Of a stretch of DNA of 37,441 nt, positions 23,157 to 31,800 are shown piece by piece. The notes beneath the pieces are model-generated. The model did no database searches and was not told where the DNA came from. It worked only from the letters and a program-made list of their open reading frames with translations. Both the position numbers and the translations under genes were made by a program. The first letter of the stretch is position 1; each line of letters begins with the position of its first letter. This stretch comes from Acidobacteria bacterium 13_2_20CM_57_17 (GTDB taxonomy: Bacteria > Acidobacteriota > Terriglobia > Acidiferrales > UBA7541): NCBI GenBank assembly GCA_001914785.1, contig MNDE01000052.1, positions 1 to 37,441 of the forward strand, given 5' to 3'.

Positions 23157-24641
23157 CTACATCGGAAGGAAAACGGATTCAGATACCCGTCCGACGAGGC
23201 AAGTTCCTTGACAGGAATTGAGTCTGACATCCAACCATTGATTTGCAGGGAATACTCCGCCCACGAAGACACGGAGATAATTGCTGGAAAGCGAGGAGGT
23301 CTGGCGATCCGGCAATTCGTTTGAGGGATGAAGGGTGAGGACGCGGAGGGTGCGGCTGATTTGGGATTGGCGGAAGGCGGCGGATTTCTTTTCTCCGAGG
23401 GCGCGTAGTTCGCGGGCACGGCGCTTGATGATGGCGCCAGGGACTTCGTTCGAAAGCGCGGCGGCTTTGGTGCCCGGGCGCTTGGAGAAAGAGAAAACGT
23501 GAAGATAGGTGAAGGGGAGCGATTCGATGAAGGCGAGCGTGACGGCGTGGTCGTCTTCAGTTTCACCGGGGAAACCGGTGATGACGTCGGCGCCGATGGC
23601 CGCGTGTGGGAGGCGTTCGTGGACGAGTTCGATGCGGCGGGCATAGTGCTCGGCGCGATACCAGCGGTGCATGGCGGCGAGGATGCGGTTGGAAGCGGAC
23701 TGCAAAGGCATATGGAAGTGCTGGGCGATGCGATCGGTGGAAGCAAAAAGATCGACGAGGTCCTGGGTAACGTCGAGGGGCTCGATGGAGCTGATGCGGA
23801 GGCGTTCTACGGACGTTTCGCCGAGGATGCGGCGGAGGAGATCCTCGAATTCGACGCGGGGAGAAAGATCGCGGCCGTAGGTGCCGAGATTGATGCCGCT
23901 GAGAACGATCTCGCGGGCTTGGAGAGGGGCGCGCAAAGACTCGGAGCGGACAGGCAATAATGCTTGTCCCACTGTTAGGCGGCGGATTTCTTCGATTACT
24001 CTGTCTGATGGCAAACTGCGGCTCTTGCCGCGGACGAAGGGGATGACGCAGTAAGAACAGCGGGAGTCGCAGCCGTCCTGGATTTTGAGAGTGGGGCGGG
24101 TGTGATTCCCTTCCCCGCCGAGGACGGGGGCGGAGAGGAATTCCGCGCGGTCGAAGATGTTGCCAGTAAGGATCTTTGCGAGATGGGGCGAATTGGGCGG
24201 GGCAAGCTCCGCCCCTACAAAGGAATGGAACGGCACCGTTGAGTCAGAATGAAGGGCCGCAACGGGGAAAAAATCGTTTGCGGAATTAGGGGGCGTGACG
24301 GATGAGAGCGAATCGATGAGCAGGGGGATTTGTGGTTTGTGGGAATTGCCAACGACCCAGGAAACGCCTGGGAGAGCAGCTAGTTCTTCGGGGGCGCGCT
24401 GGGCGTAGCACCCAGTGACAATGAGGCGGACAGCGGGGTTGGCAGCGTGAAGCCTGCGAATGGCGTCGCGGGCCTGTGCGTCGGCGGAAGCGGTGACTGT
24501 ACAGGTGTTGAGGACAACGATGTCGGCAGTAGTGGGCGTGGCGGCGGAGGTGCAACCGCGGTCAAGCAACTGGCGCTCGATGGCGGCACCATCGGCTTGC
24601 GTGGCGCGGCAGCCGAATTGTTCGATGAAGAAAGTAGGCAT
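23157..24641 (-). CDS. mtaB: tRNA t6A37 methylthiotransferase with repeat-derived insertions
   Basis: This 494-residue radical-SAM protein converts t6A to ms2t6A at tRNA position 37. The N-terminal UPF0004 domain has Cys ligands C11, C47 and C78. The radical-SAM cluster cysteines are C191, C195 and C198 (CDSRCSYCVIPFVRGKSRS). VLNTCTVTASAD, GADVITGFPGETEDD and FSFSKRPGTKAA match MtaB better than MiaB or RimO. The protein is about 50 residues longer than typical. Extra segments lie at about 112-162 (including FVGAELAPPNSPH) and 223-240 (TVGQALLPVRSESLRAPL). Each is encoded by a palindromic repeat-like stretch (24195-24220 and 23948-23969). Confidence 0.9.
   Translation of the reverse strand: MPTFFIEQFGCRATQADGAAIERQLLDRGCTSAATPTTADIVVLNTCTVTASADAQARDAIRRLHAANPAVRLIVTGCYAQRAPEELAALPGVSWVVGNSHKPQIPLLIDSLSSVTPPNSANDFFPVAALHSDSTVPFHSFVGAELAPPNSPHLAKILTGNIFDRAEFLSAPVLGGEGNHTRPTLKIQDGCDSRCSYCVIPFVRGKSRSLPSDRVIEEIRRLTVGQALLPVRSESLRAPLQAREIVLSGINLGTYGRDLSPRVEFEDLLRRILGETSVERLRISSIEPLDVTQDLVDLFASTDRIAQHFHMPLQSASNRILAAMHRWYRAEHYARRIELVHERLPHAAIGADVITGFPGETEDDHAVTLAFIESLPFTYLHVFSFSKRPGTKAAALSNEVPGAIIKRRARELRALGEKKSAAFRQSQISRTLRVLTLHPSNELPDRQTSSLSSNYLRVFVGGVFPANQWLDVRLNSCQGTCLVGRVSESVFLPM
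23948..23969. repeat. Palindromic repeat inside mtaB
   Basis: GGACAGGCA-ATAA-TGCTTGTCC is a 9-bp inverted repeat with one G-T wobble and a 4-base loop. In mtaB's frame it encodes the additional VGQALLPV phrase. It falls between the LPSDRVIEEIRRL and REIVLSGINLGTYG segments. Confidence 0.6.
24195..24220. repeat. Palindromic GGGCGGGGC-AA-GCTCCGCCC repeat inside mtaB
   Basis: A 9-bp inverted repeat (one G-T wobble) with an AA centre and a CCTACA tail. It matches the design of 19835-19852 and the tail of 20937-20960. It is translated in mtaB as part of the inserted FVGAELAPPNSPH. Confidence 0.6.
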
Positions 24642-24655
24642 CTGAAAAAAGGAAT

Positions 24656-24722
24656 TTACCCAGAGTTCGCTCCGACCTGGTCGGCATAAGAGCCGTACAC
24701 AGAGAACGCGGAGCAGAGAAGA
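24656..24722 (+). repeat. Intergenic CAGAG-type repeat, apparently interrupted
   Basis: CCAGAGTTCGC (24660-24670) and ACACAGAGAACGCGGAG (24697-24713) correspond to the two adjacent halves of the repeat inside rlmN. Here they are separated by about 27 bp that contain the palindrome CCGACC-T-GGTCGG. It lies in the mtaB/GT2 divergent intergenic region (24642-24863), where no further element was identified. Confidence 0.45.
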
Positions 24723-24863
24723 CCCAAGCTCTAGCCGACGCGAACTTATATGAGAATAGCGGGTTTGGGGAAGAGCGAAAAGACCGATCGCAACCAGGAC
24801 CGGGATTAGAACGGGACTTGACTTTACTCGCCGGAGGGTACGCCGCTACAATCTTCCGACATC

Positions 24864-25643
24864 ATGGCCCGTCAACGACATAACCCCTCCGCGCTGCACG
24901 ATCCGAAGGTGTCGATTGTTATCCCCGTTTACAACGAAAAAACGACGATTGATGAGATCCTGCGGCGGGTGGTGGACATCGAGATTCGCAAAGAAGTGGT
25001 CGTCGTCGATGATTGTTCGACCGACGGGACGCGACAGATTCTGGAAAACATGGCGGCGCGGCAAGCGAATGGCGAGGAGTTCGCGCCCGCACAGGATGGA
25101 AGCGACCCAATTGCATTGCGGGACTTGAAGTTTTTCTTCCAGACACCGAACCAGGGCAAAGGAGCGGCCTTGCGACGCGGTTTTGAGCAAGTGACGGGAG
25201 AGATCGTGCTGGTACAGGACGCGGACCTGGAATATGACCCGCGCGATTACCCGGTATTGCTGGAGCCGATCATCGATGGGCGCGCGGACGTAGTATATGG
25301 TTCGAGATTCCTGAGCGGGCCACAGCGCGTGCACTATTTTTGGCATTACGTTGCGAACCGGATGCTGACTCTGCTTTCGGACATCTTCACGAACCTGAAG
25401 CTGACGGACATGGAGACTTGTTACAAGGTGTTCCGGAGAGAGGTACTCACGGGAGTCCAGATCAAATCGGACCGGTTTGGATTCGAACCGGAGATCACGG
25501 CAAAGATTGCCAAGCACAAGTGGCGCATCTACGAAGTGCCGATCACGTATGCAGGACGCACGTACGAAGAAGGAAAAAAGATTACGTGGAAAGACGGCAT
25601 CCAAGCTTTGTGGTGCATTATCCGCTATAAATTCAACGACTAA
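24864..25643 (+). CDS. GT2 family glycosyltransferase (DPM/DPG-synthase-like)
   Basis: This 259-residue GT-A enzyme has KVSIVIPVYNEKTTIDEIL at the N-terminus, a nucleotide-binding VVVDDCSTDGT (D49-D50), NQGKGAALRRGF, and the metal-binding DAD-like motif QDADLEYDP (D119-D121). These match polyprenyl-phosphate glucosyl/mannosyl transferases. No C-terminal transmembrane helices are present, so it is a soluble or peripherally attached enzyme. It probably charges a lipid carrier with a hexose that membrane GT39/GT83-type enzymes can use (inference). It converges with galE, leaving only 3 bp between their stops. Confidence 0.9.
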   Translation: MARQRHNPSALHDPKVSIVIPVYNEKTTIDEILRRVVDIEIRKEVVVVDDCSTDGTRQILENMAARQANGEEFAPAQDGSDPIALRDLKFFFQTPNQGKGAALRRGFEQVTGEIVLVQDADLEYDPRDYPVLLEPIIDGRADVVYGSRFLSGPQRVHYFWHYVANRMLTLLSDIFTNLKLTDMETCYKVFRREVLTGVQIKSDRFGFEPEITAKIAKHKWRIYEVPITYAGRTYEEGKKITWKDGIQALWCIIRYKFND

Positions 25644-25646
25644 CAG

Positions 25647-26639
25647 CTAGGCCGAAGCGTTTTGCGCATACCCGTTAGGGTGTTTCTGCTTCCACGTCCA
25701 TGCTGATTGAATGATTTCTTCGAGCGAGGAATGAGAGGCTTCCCAGCCGAGGACGCGTTTGAGTTTTTCCTTGCTGGCGACGAGCACGGCGGGATCACCG
25801 GGACGGCGCGGACCCAGTTTGCGCGGAATCTTGCGTCCGGTGATGCGCTCCGCCGCATCGATGACCTCCAGGATAGAGAAGCCGCAGCTGTTGCCGACGT
25901 TGAAGGCTTCGCCGGTAACGCGGTCGATCTCCTCGAGGGCGCGGACGTGGGAATCGGCAATGTCGAGCACATGGATGTAATCGCGGACACAGGTTCCATC
26001 GGGCGTGGGGTAATCCGTGCCGAAAACATCGACATGGGGCAAGCTGCCAGCGGCGGCTTCTAGAACCCGGGGAATGAGATGAGTTTCCACGCGATGATTC
26101 TCGCCGCAGGTGTTGGAAGCTCCGGCAGCGTTAAAATAACGGAGGGTCACGTATTTGAGTCCGGTGTAGAGCTTGTAATCAGCAAGAATCTGCTCGAAGG
26201 TGAGTTTGGATTTTCCGTAAGGGTTAATGGGCGCCTTGGGATGGTCTTCAGGGATGGGAACGATTCGGGGTTCGCCGTAAGTGGCGGCCGTAGATGAGAA
26301 AATGAATTTTTTCACGCCGTGGCGGGTGACGGCGTCGAGAAGATTGACGCCGGAGGCAACATTCGTGGCGTAGAAGATGCTGGGCTCGCGCATGGACTTG
26401 GCGACGAGGGCCTCGGCGGCAAAGTGCATGACGGCGTCAACTTTGTGCTTGGTGAAGACGGCTTCAAGCTGAGCGCGATCGGCAAGATCAACCTGGCAAA
26501 AGGTAGCGCCCGGCGGCACGGCGCCCCGATGGCCTTCAAGCAAGCTGTCGAGCGCGATGACGGACATGCCGCGCGATATCAAGACTTCTGAACAAACGCT
26601 GCCGATGTAACCCGCTGCCCCAGTAACGAGAATACTCAC
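25647..26639 (-). CDS. galE: UDP-glucose 4-epimerase
   Basis: This 330-residue extended SDR enzyme interconverts UDP-glucose and UDP-galactose. NAD binding is through TGAAGYIG (G7, G10, G13). The catalytic set is the FSSTAATYGEP serine/threonine region and Y141-x-x-x-K145 (NPYGKSKL). NAAGAS and RDYIHVLDIADSH are characteristic of GalE. The GTG at 26639 is preceded by AAGGAG with about 9 bases spacing. It is downstream of the LuxR-type gene (117 bp), and all three minus-strand genes wecB-luxR-galE could be one unit, though the gaps allow separate promoters. Confidence 0.95.
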   Translation of the reverse strand: MSILVTGAAGYIGSVCSEVLISRGMSVIALDSLLEGHRGAVPPGATFCQVDLADRAQLEAVFTKHKVDAVMHFAAEALVAKSMREPSIFYATNVASGVNLLDAVTRHGVKKFIFSSTAATYGEPRIVPIPEDHPKAPINPYGKSKLTFEQILADYKLYTGLKYVTLRYFNAAGASNTCGENHRVETHLIPRVLEAAAGSLPHVDVFGTDYPTPDGTCVRDYIHVLDIADSHVRALEEIDRVTGEAFNVGNSCGFSILEVIDAAERITGRKIPRKLGPRRPGDPAVLVASKEKLKRVLGWEASHSSLEEIIQSAWTWKQKHPNGYAQNASA

Positions 26640-26756
26640 TAGTACGTTCTCCTTGAGCCAGGTAGAAACCCAAAATAGACGAGTTCAAGATTACCTCAAC
26701 CAACAGCCAGAACCGCGGAAAAAGCGGGATGCAGGGGCCCGGGAATCCGGCAAAGA

Positions 26757-27431
26757 TTAAGCCTGCGACAAGCGGCGCTGAAAGGTAAGAAGAATGAGGT
26801 CGGCGCGGCGGCGAACACCAAATTTGTTGAGCAGGTTCGAAACGTGAAACTTCACGGTGCGCTCCGCAATATTGAGCTTGTTGGCGATTTCTTTGTTTGA
26901 AAGGTTTTCCAGAAGTGAATCGAGAACCTCCTGCTCGCGGCGGCTCAGATTCGTGACGGAATCGGTCTTCAGGCGACGGCCCTGGCCAGTGAGGATGGAA
27001 TCAACAAAACCGGAGAGGAGCTGGCGCGGAACCCAGAATCCTCCGCTAGCAACGAGCGGGAGAGCGCGGATCAATTGTTCACGGGCTTCGACATAGGTGA
27101 GAAGGCCCTTTACGCCAAGACGCAGGAGAGAAAAACTGTTGGCCTCGTTGTGCTGCTCGCCAACGACGATGAGCCGGGATTCCGGATAGCGTTCGAGAAG
27201 ATTGGCCAACAGCGCGCCGGTGGCGGGCTTGGCAGCGTGGGCGTCAATGACGTAAACCTGCGCTTTCGGCGGCTCCAGGGTGCGCAAATCGGGCGCAAGC
27301 GTGGACTCCAACTGCTTGAGAACAACCTTGAATTGGGCTTTCGCTAAAATGCGTTCAAATTCGCTCAGCACCAAAGGGTGTGGCGAGAGGATGCAGACAG
27401 CCAATTTCGAGGACGACCGTTTCGTAGTCAC
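26757..27431 (-). CDS. LuxR/NarL-type regulator with degenerate receiver domain
   Basis: This is a 224-residue protein. The C-terminal LuxR helix-turn-helix is clear: NLSRREQEVLDSLLENLSNKEIANKLNIAERTVKFHVSNLL. The N-terminal half has a receiver-like fold, with D63 (VYVIDAH) at the phospho-acceptor position. The acidic pair is replaced by Ser-Pro (CILSPHPLV). The conserved Thr and Lys also appear lost (LIVVGEQ; GVKGLLTYV). It may therefore be regulated by a ligand or protein rather than by phosphorylation. The start is GTG. No histidine kinase is nearby. It sits between wecB and galE, so envelope sugar genes are plausible targets (inference). Confidence 0.85.
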   Translation of the reverse strand: MTTKRSSSKLAVCILSPHPLVLSEFERILAKAQFKVVLKQLESTLAPDLRTLEPPKAQVYVIDAHAAKPATGALLANLLERYPESRLIVVGEQHNEANSFSLLRLGVKGLLTYVEAREQLIRALPLVASGGFWVPRQLLSGFVDSILTGQGRRLKTDSVTNLSRREQEVLDSLLENLSNKEIANKLNIAERTVKFHVSNLLNKFGVRRRADLILLTFQRRLSQA

Positions 27432-27506
27432 TGTTCGACAGGGTATTGAAAACTGGCCTAAGGGGCAAGTCCTTTGGAGCCCATGTTCACGAGTTGTTAC
27501 TGACAG

Positions 27507-28628
27507 CTACGAAGCATGGCCCCGAGGTACTTCCTTCAATAATATGTCAACTATGCGCTTGGCGGCATGACCGTCCCACAGAGGAGGGATACGGCCAGCT
27601 TTACCTTTGCCCGCCAGCGTATCAAGCGCAGCAGCGACGATCTTGCCCGGATCCGTACCAACCAGGAGGTTGGTACCTTGGGAGATAGTGACGGGGCGCT
27701 CGGTATTTTCCCGCAGGGTAAGGCAGGGGACGCTGAGAGCTGTGGTTTCTTCCTGGATGCCGCCCGAATCAGTGAACACAAGGCTGGCTTTGCTTAAAAG
27801 ACAGAGAAAATCGAGGTACCCAACGGGCGGAATGAGGCGAAGTTGAGGATGATGCTGGATGCCGCCTTGTGTCAGACGCTGCTGCGTACGGGGATGGACG
27901 GGAAAAATGACGGGCATTTCGGCGGCAACGGCATCGATCGCACCGAGAAGCTGGCCGAGCTTCTCTGTCGAATCGACATTGGAAGGACGATGGAGGGTCA
28001 GGACACCGAAGCGCTGCCATCCGGCACCATTCTTCAGTGCCAGTTCTTCACCGATTGCGGATTGCTGGGCGATGGGCAAAAAGTGGCGCAAAGAATCGAT
28101 CATTACGTTGCCGACCAGGAAAATGCTGCTGCGGGGCCGACCTTCCTTGAGGAGGTGCTGGATGGCGTCTTCTTCGGTGACGAAGAGATAGTCGGCGAGT
28201 GCGTCGGTCAGGATGCGATTGATTTCCTCCGGCATGGTGCGGTCAAAACTGCGAAGGCCGGCTTCGACGTGGGCCACGCGGATGCCGAGTTTGGCGGCGG
28301 CGAGAGAAACCGCAATGGTTGAATTGACATCGCCGACGACGAGAACGAGGTCCGGCTGACGCTCGATAAGAACTGGTTCGATGCGCTTTAGGATTTCCGC
28401 GGTTTGCGAGGCGTGGGAGCCGGAACCAACTTCCAGATTCACGTGCGGCGAGGGAATGCCCATCTGGCGGAAGAAAATGTCGGAGAGTTTTTCGTCGTAG
28501 TGCTGGCCGGTGTGGACGAGGATGGCTTCGATTTCCGGGTGACGCTGCATCTCGTGCATGAGCGGCGCGATTTTCGGGAGATTGGGGCGGGCTCCGACGA
28601 TATTCAGGATTTTCAAGGGCTGGGGCAT
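27507..28628 (-). CDS. wecB: UDP-N-acetylglucosamine 2-epimerase (non-hydrolysing)
   Basis: This 373-residue GT-B-fold enzyme makes UDP-ManNAc from UDP-GlcNAc. The start MPQPLKILNIVGARPN is used; a longer in-frame extension upstream is not conserved-looking. The usual GTRPE reads GARPN. Catalytic-type residues are visible in LVVGDVNSTIA, HVEAGLRSFDRTMPEEINR and LTLHRPSNVDS, and the UDP-binding segment is FTDSGGIQEETTALSVPCLTLRENTERP. The product feeds enterobacterial-common-antigen-like, teichoic or exopolysaccharide glycans. It may share a transcript with the LuxR-type gene 75 bp downstream. Confidence 0.93.
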   Translation of the reverse strand: MPQPLKILNIVGARPNLPKIAPLMHEMQRHPEIEAILVHTGQHYDEKLSDIFFRQMGIPSPHVNLEVGSGSHASQTAEILKRIEPVLIERQPDLVLVVGDVNSTIAVSLAAAKLGIRVAHVEAGLRSFDRTMPEEINRILTDALADYLFVTEEDAIQHLLKEGRPRSSIFLVGNVMIDSLRHFLPIAQQSAIGEELALKNGAGWQRFGVLTLHRPSNVDSTEKLGQLLGAIDAVAAEMPVIFPVHPRTQQRLTQGGIQHHPQLRLIPPVGYLDFLCLLSKASLVFTDSGGIQEETTALSVPCLTLRENTERPVTISQGTNLLVGTDPGKIVAAALDTLAGKGKAGRIPPLWDGHAAKRIVDILLKEVPRGHAS

Positions 28629-28771
28629 CGAGCGTTCGTCTCCAAAGACAGAATGCAGTATAGCATCGAGGAATTGGGCATTCGATGGCCCAGATTGACC
28701 TTTCGATTGAAGAAAACACCCGTTTAATGCGCGGAAGTAGGTAACAGCGGGGAACCTGGGTAAAATAGAGG

Positions 28772-28786
28772 TGGCGGGAAACGCCA
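28772..28786 (+). other. Small hairpin in the metH upstream region
   Basis: TGGCG-GGAAA-CGCCA is a perfect 5-bp stem about 70 bp before metH. The 225-bp gap between divergent wecB and metH shows no cobalamin (B12-box) or SAM riboswitch consensus that I can recognise, so this may just be a chance hairpin. Confidence 0.25.
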
Positions 28787-28853
28787 GACTTTTAGGGTAT
28801 TTACTCCGTTTTGACGAGGCATACCGGCAAGGAGTAACGCCTTCCAGAAGAAG

Positions 28854-31800
28854 ATGCGCAACCTGAACGAGTCCGCTAAAACCCTGCGCGAGTTGCTGGC
28901 GCAGCGAATCCTCGTGCTTGATGGGGCGATGGGGACGATGCTGCAACAACGCAACCTGAACGCGGAGGATTTTGGTGGGGCCGCGCTCGAAGGTTGCAAT
29001 GAAAATCTCGTTCGGACGAGGCCGGATGTCGTTCTGGATATTCACAGGAAATATTTTGAGGCGGGATCGGACATCGTCGAGACGAACAGCTTCGGCGGAG
29101 CGCCGATTGTGCTTGCGGAATATGGCCTCGCTGGAGACGCGCATTTATTGAACAAGCGCGCGGCGGAACTGGCGCGGCAAGCGGCGGATGAATTCAGTAC
29201 GCCGGGGAAACCGCGGTTCGTGGCGGGATCAATCGGGCCTACGACAAAGGCGATTACGGTCACGGGCGGCGTGACGTTCAACGACCTGCGGGAAGCCTAC
29301 TATGTTCAGGCTAAAGGACTCGTCGAAGGCGGAGTGGATTTGCTGCTGGTGGAAACCTGCCAGGATACGCGGAACATCAAGGCGGCCATCCTCGCCGTTC
29401 GTCGACTGTCGAAGGAAATCGGCAGCGATGTCCCGTTCATCATTTCCGTGACGATCGAGCCGATGGGAACGATGCTGGCTGGCCAGACGGTGGAAGCCAT
29501 GTGGGCGTCACTGCGGCATGCGAAGCCGCTGGCGTTTGGGATGAACTGCGCAACAGGGCCGGAGTTCATGACCGACCACATCCGGACGCTGGGCCAGCTT
29601 ACGGGCGAATTTGTGTCCTGCTATCCAAATGCGGGCTTGCCGGATGAAGAAGGAAAGTACTTAGAGACTCCCACTACGCTGGCAGCACAGCTCGAGAAAT
29701 TCGCTGATCACGGCTGGCTGAACCTTGTCGGTGGCTGTTGCGGTACGACGGAGCAGCACATTCGCGCGATTGCGCAAATGGCCGAGGGCAAGAAGCCGCG
29801 TGTAAGGCCGGCCGAATCACACCGGGCAGTTTATTCCGGTATTGAGGCGATTGAGGCGGAGGACAGCACGCGGCCGCTGCTGGTAGGCGAACGCACCAAC
29901 GTGATCGGGTCGCGCTTGTTCAAAAACCTGGTCGCGGAAGAAAAGTGGGAAGAGGCCAGCGAAATTGCGCGGCGGCAGGTACGCGGCGGCGCGCAAGTGG
30001 TGGACGTGTGCTTGCAAAGCACGGAGCGGGACGAGAAGAAGGACATTCCGCCGTTCTATGAAAAGCTGATTCGCAAGGTGAAAGCGCCGGTGATGATCGA
30101 TACGACCGATGCGACGGCGATCGAGCTGGCACTGACGTATTGTCAGGGCAAATCCATCATCAATTCGATCAACCTGGAAGACGGTGAGGAAAAATTCGAG
30201 CGCGTGGTGCCAGTTGCGCATGAATTTGGCGCGGCGGTAGTGGTGGGCTGCATCGATGAGGACAAGCTGCAGGCGCAGGCGTTTACGCGCGAACGAAAGC
30301 TGGCGATCGCCCAGCGTTCGTACAAGCTGCTGACGGAAAAATACGAGCTGGGACCGGAGGACATCATTTTCGATCCGCTGGTCTTCCCCTGCGCGACGGG
30401 TGATGAGAATTACATCGGGGGGGCGGTCGAGACGGTGGAAGGTATCCGGCTGATCAAGCAGGCGCTGCCGGATGTGCGGACGATCCTCGGTATTTCCAAC
30501 GTTTCGTTCGGATTGCCAGCGGGCGCACGCGAAGTGGTGAACTCCGTTTTTCTGTATTACTGCACGAAGGCGGGGCTAGACCTGGCGATCGTGAACACGG
30601 AAAAAATCGAGCGGTTCGCATCCATTCCGGCGCACGAGCGCGAGCTGGCAGAAAACCTGCTGTTTTCGCACCCGCCGAAGGACGTTCCGGCGGATCACTC
30701 GAATGCAAAGCTCTTGCGGGACGTGCACGCTGATTGGCGGCAACAAAGCAAGGAGCAGCGCGCGGCCGTCAATCAATATTACATCGCGGCAATCACGGAA
30801 CACTTTCGAACGGCAAAGAAAAAAGAAAAAGCGCGCGCGGCCGACCTGCCTCTCGATGAACGCCTGAGCAACTACATTATCGAGGGCACGCGAGACGGCT
30901 TGATCGACGATCTAGAGCGCAAGCGCGGGGAGGGCACGGCTCCGCTGGACATCGTGAATGGGCCGCTGATGGCGGGCATGGCGGAAGTGGGACGGCTCTT
31001 CAACGCCAATGAGTTGATCGTCGCAGAAGTTTTGCAGTCGGCCGAAGCGATGAAGGCCGCGGTGAGCCACCTCGAGCAGTTCATGGAAAAGGCGGATACG
31101 GCCAAGCGCGGAAAAGTTGTACTGGCAACGGTAAAAGGCGACGTTCACGACATCGGGAAAAACCTCGTCGAGATCATCCTGAAAAACAACGGCTATGACG
31201 TCGTGAATCTGGGAATCAAAGTTCCGCCGGAAGAGTTGATCAAGGCGTATCAGGAGCACAAGCCGGACGCCATCGGTTTATCCGGGCTGCTGGTAAAAAG
31301 CGCTCAACAAATGGTGACCACGGCAAGCGATTTGAAAGACGCGGGCATTGAAGTCCCGTTACTCGTCGGCGGCGCCGCGCTTTCCGCGAAATTCACACAG
31401 ACGAAGATTGCCCCGAGCTATGGCAAGGCCGTGTGCTACGCCAAAGACGCCATGACCGGCTTGCGCTTGATGAACGAACTGATGGATCCGGCGACGCGCG
31501 CAACAGTGGTGCGCGAACATACCGCTTCCGGAAACGGTTTTGGCGTGACGACGACGGTCAGCGTCAAAGAAATTCCAAGTGTGACCAGATCGCCGCGTAT
31601 TCGAACCGACCTCCCCATTCCGCGAGTGCAATACCTGGACCGCAAGGTCCGCCTGGTGCCCGATCTGCGCGAAGTCTGGGGCTACATCAACCCGTTCATG
31701 CTCTACGGGCGGCACATGGGTTTCCGCGGCGACTTCGAAAAGCGCTTTGCGGAGCGCGATCCGAAAGCCGTCGAGCTTTTTGAGAGCATGGAAGAAGTGA

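Noticed and set aside
28629..28853. Cobalamin or SAM/SAH riboswitch upstream of metH
   Set aside because: No B12-box or SAM/SAH consensus was found in the 225-bp region; only a 5-bp hairpin is visible.
28629..29144. N-terminal extension of WecB by 172 codons
   Set aside because: It overlaps the divergent metH start and lacks any conserved sequence; the enzyme begins normally at 28628.
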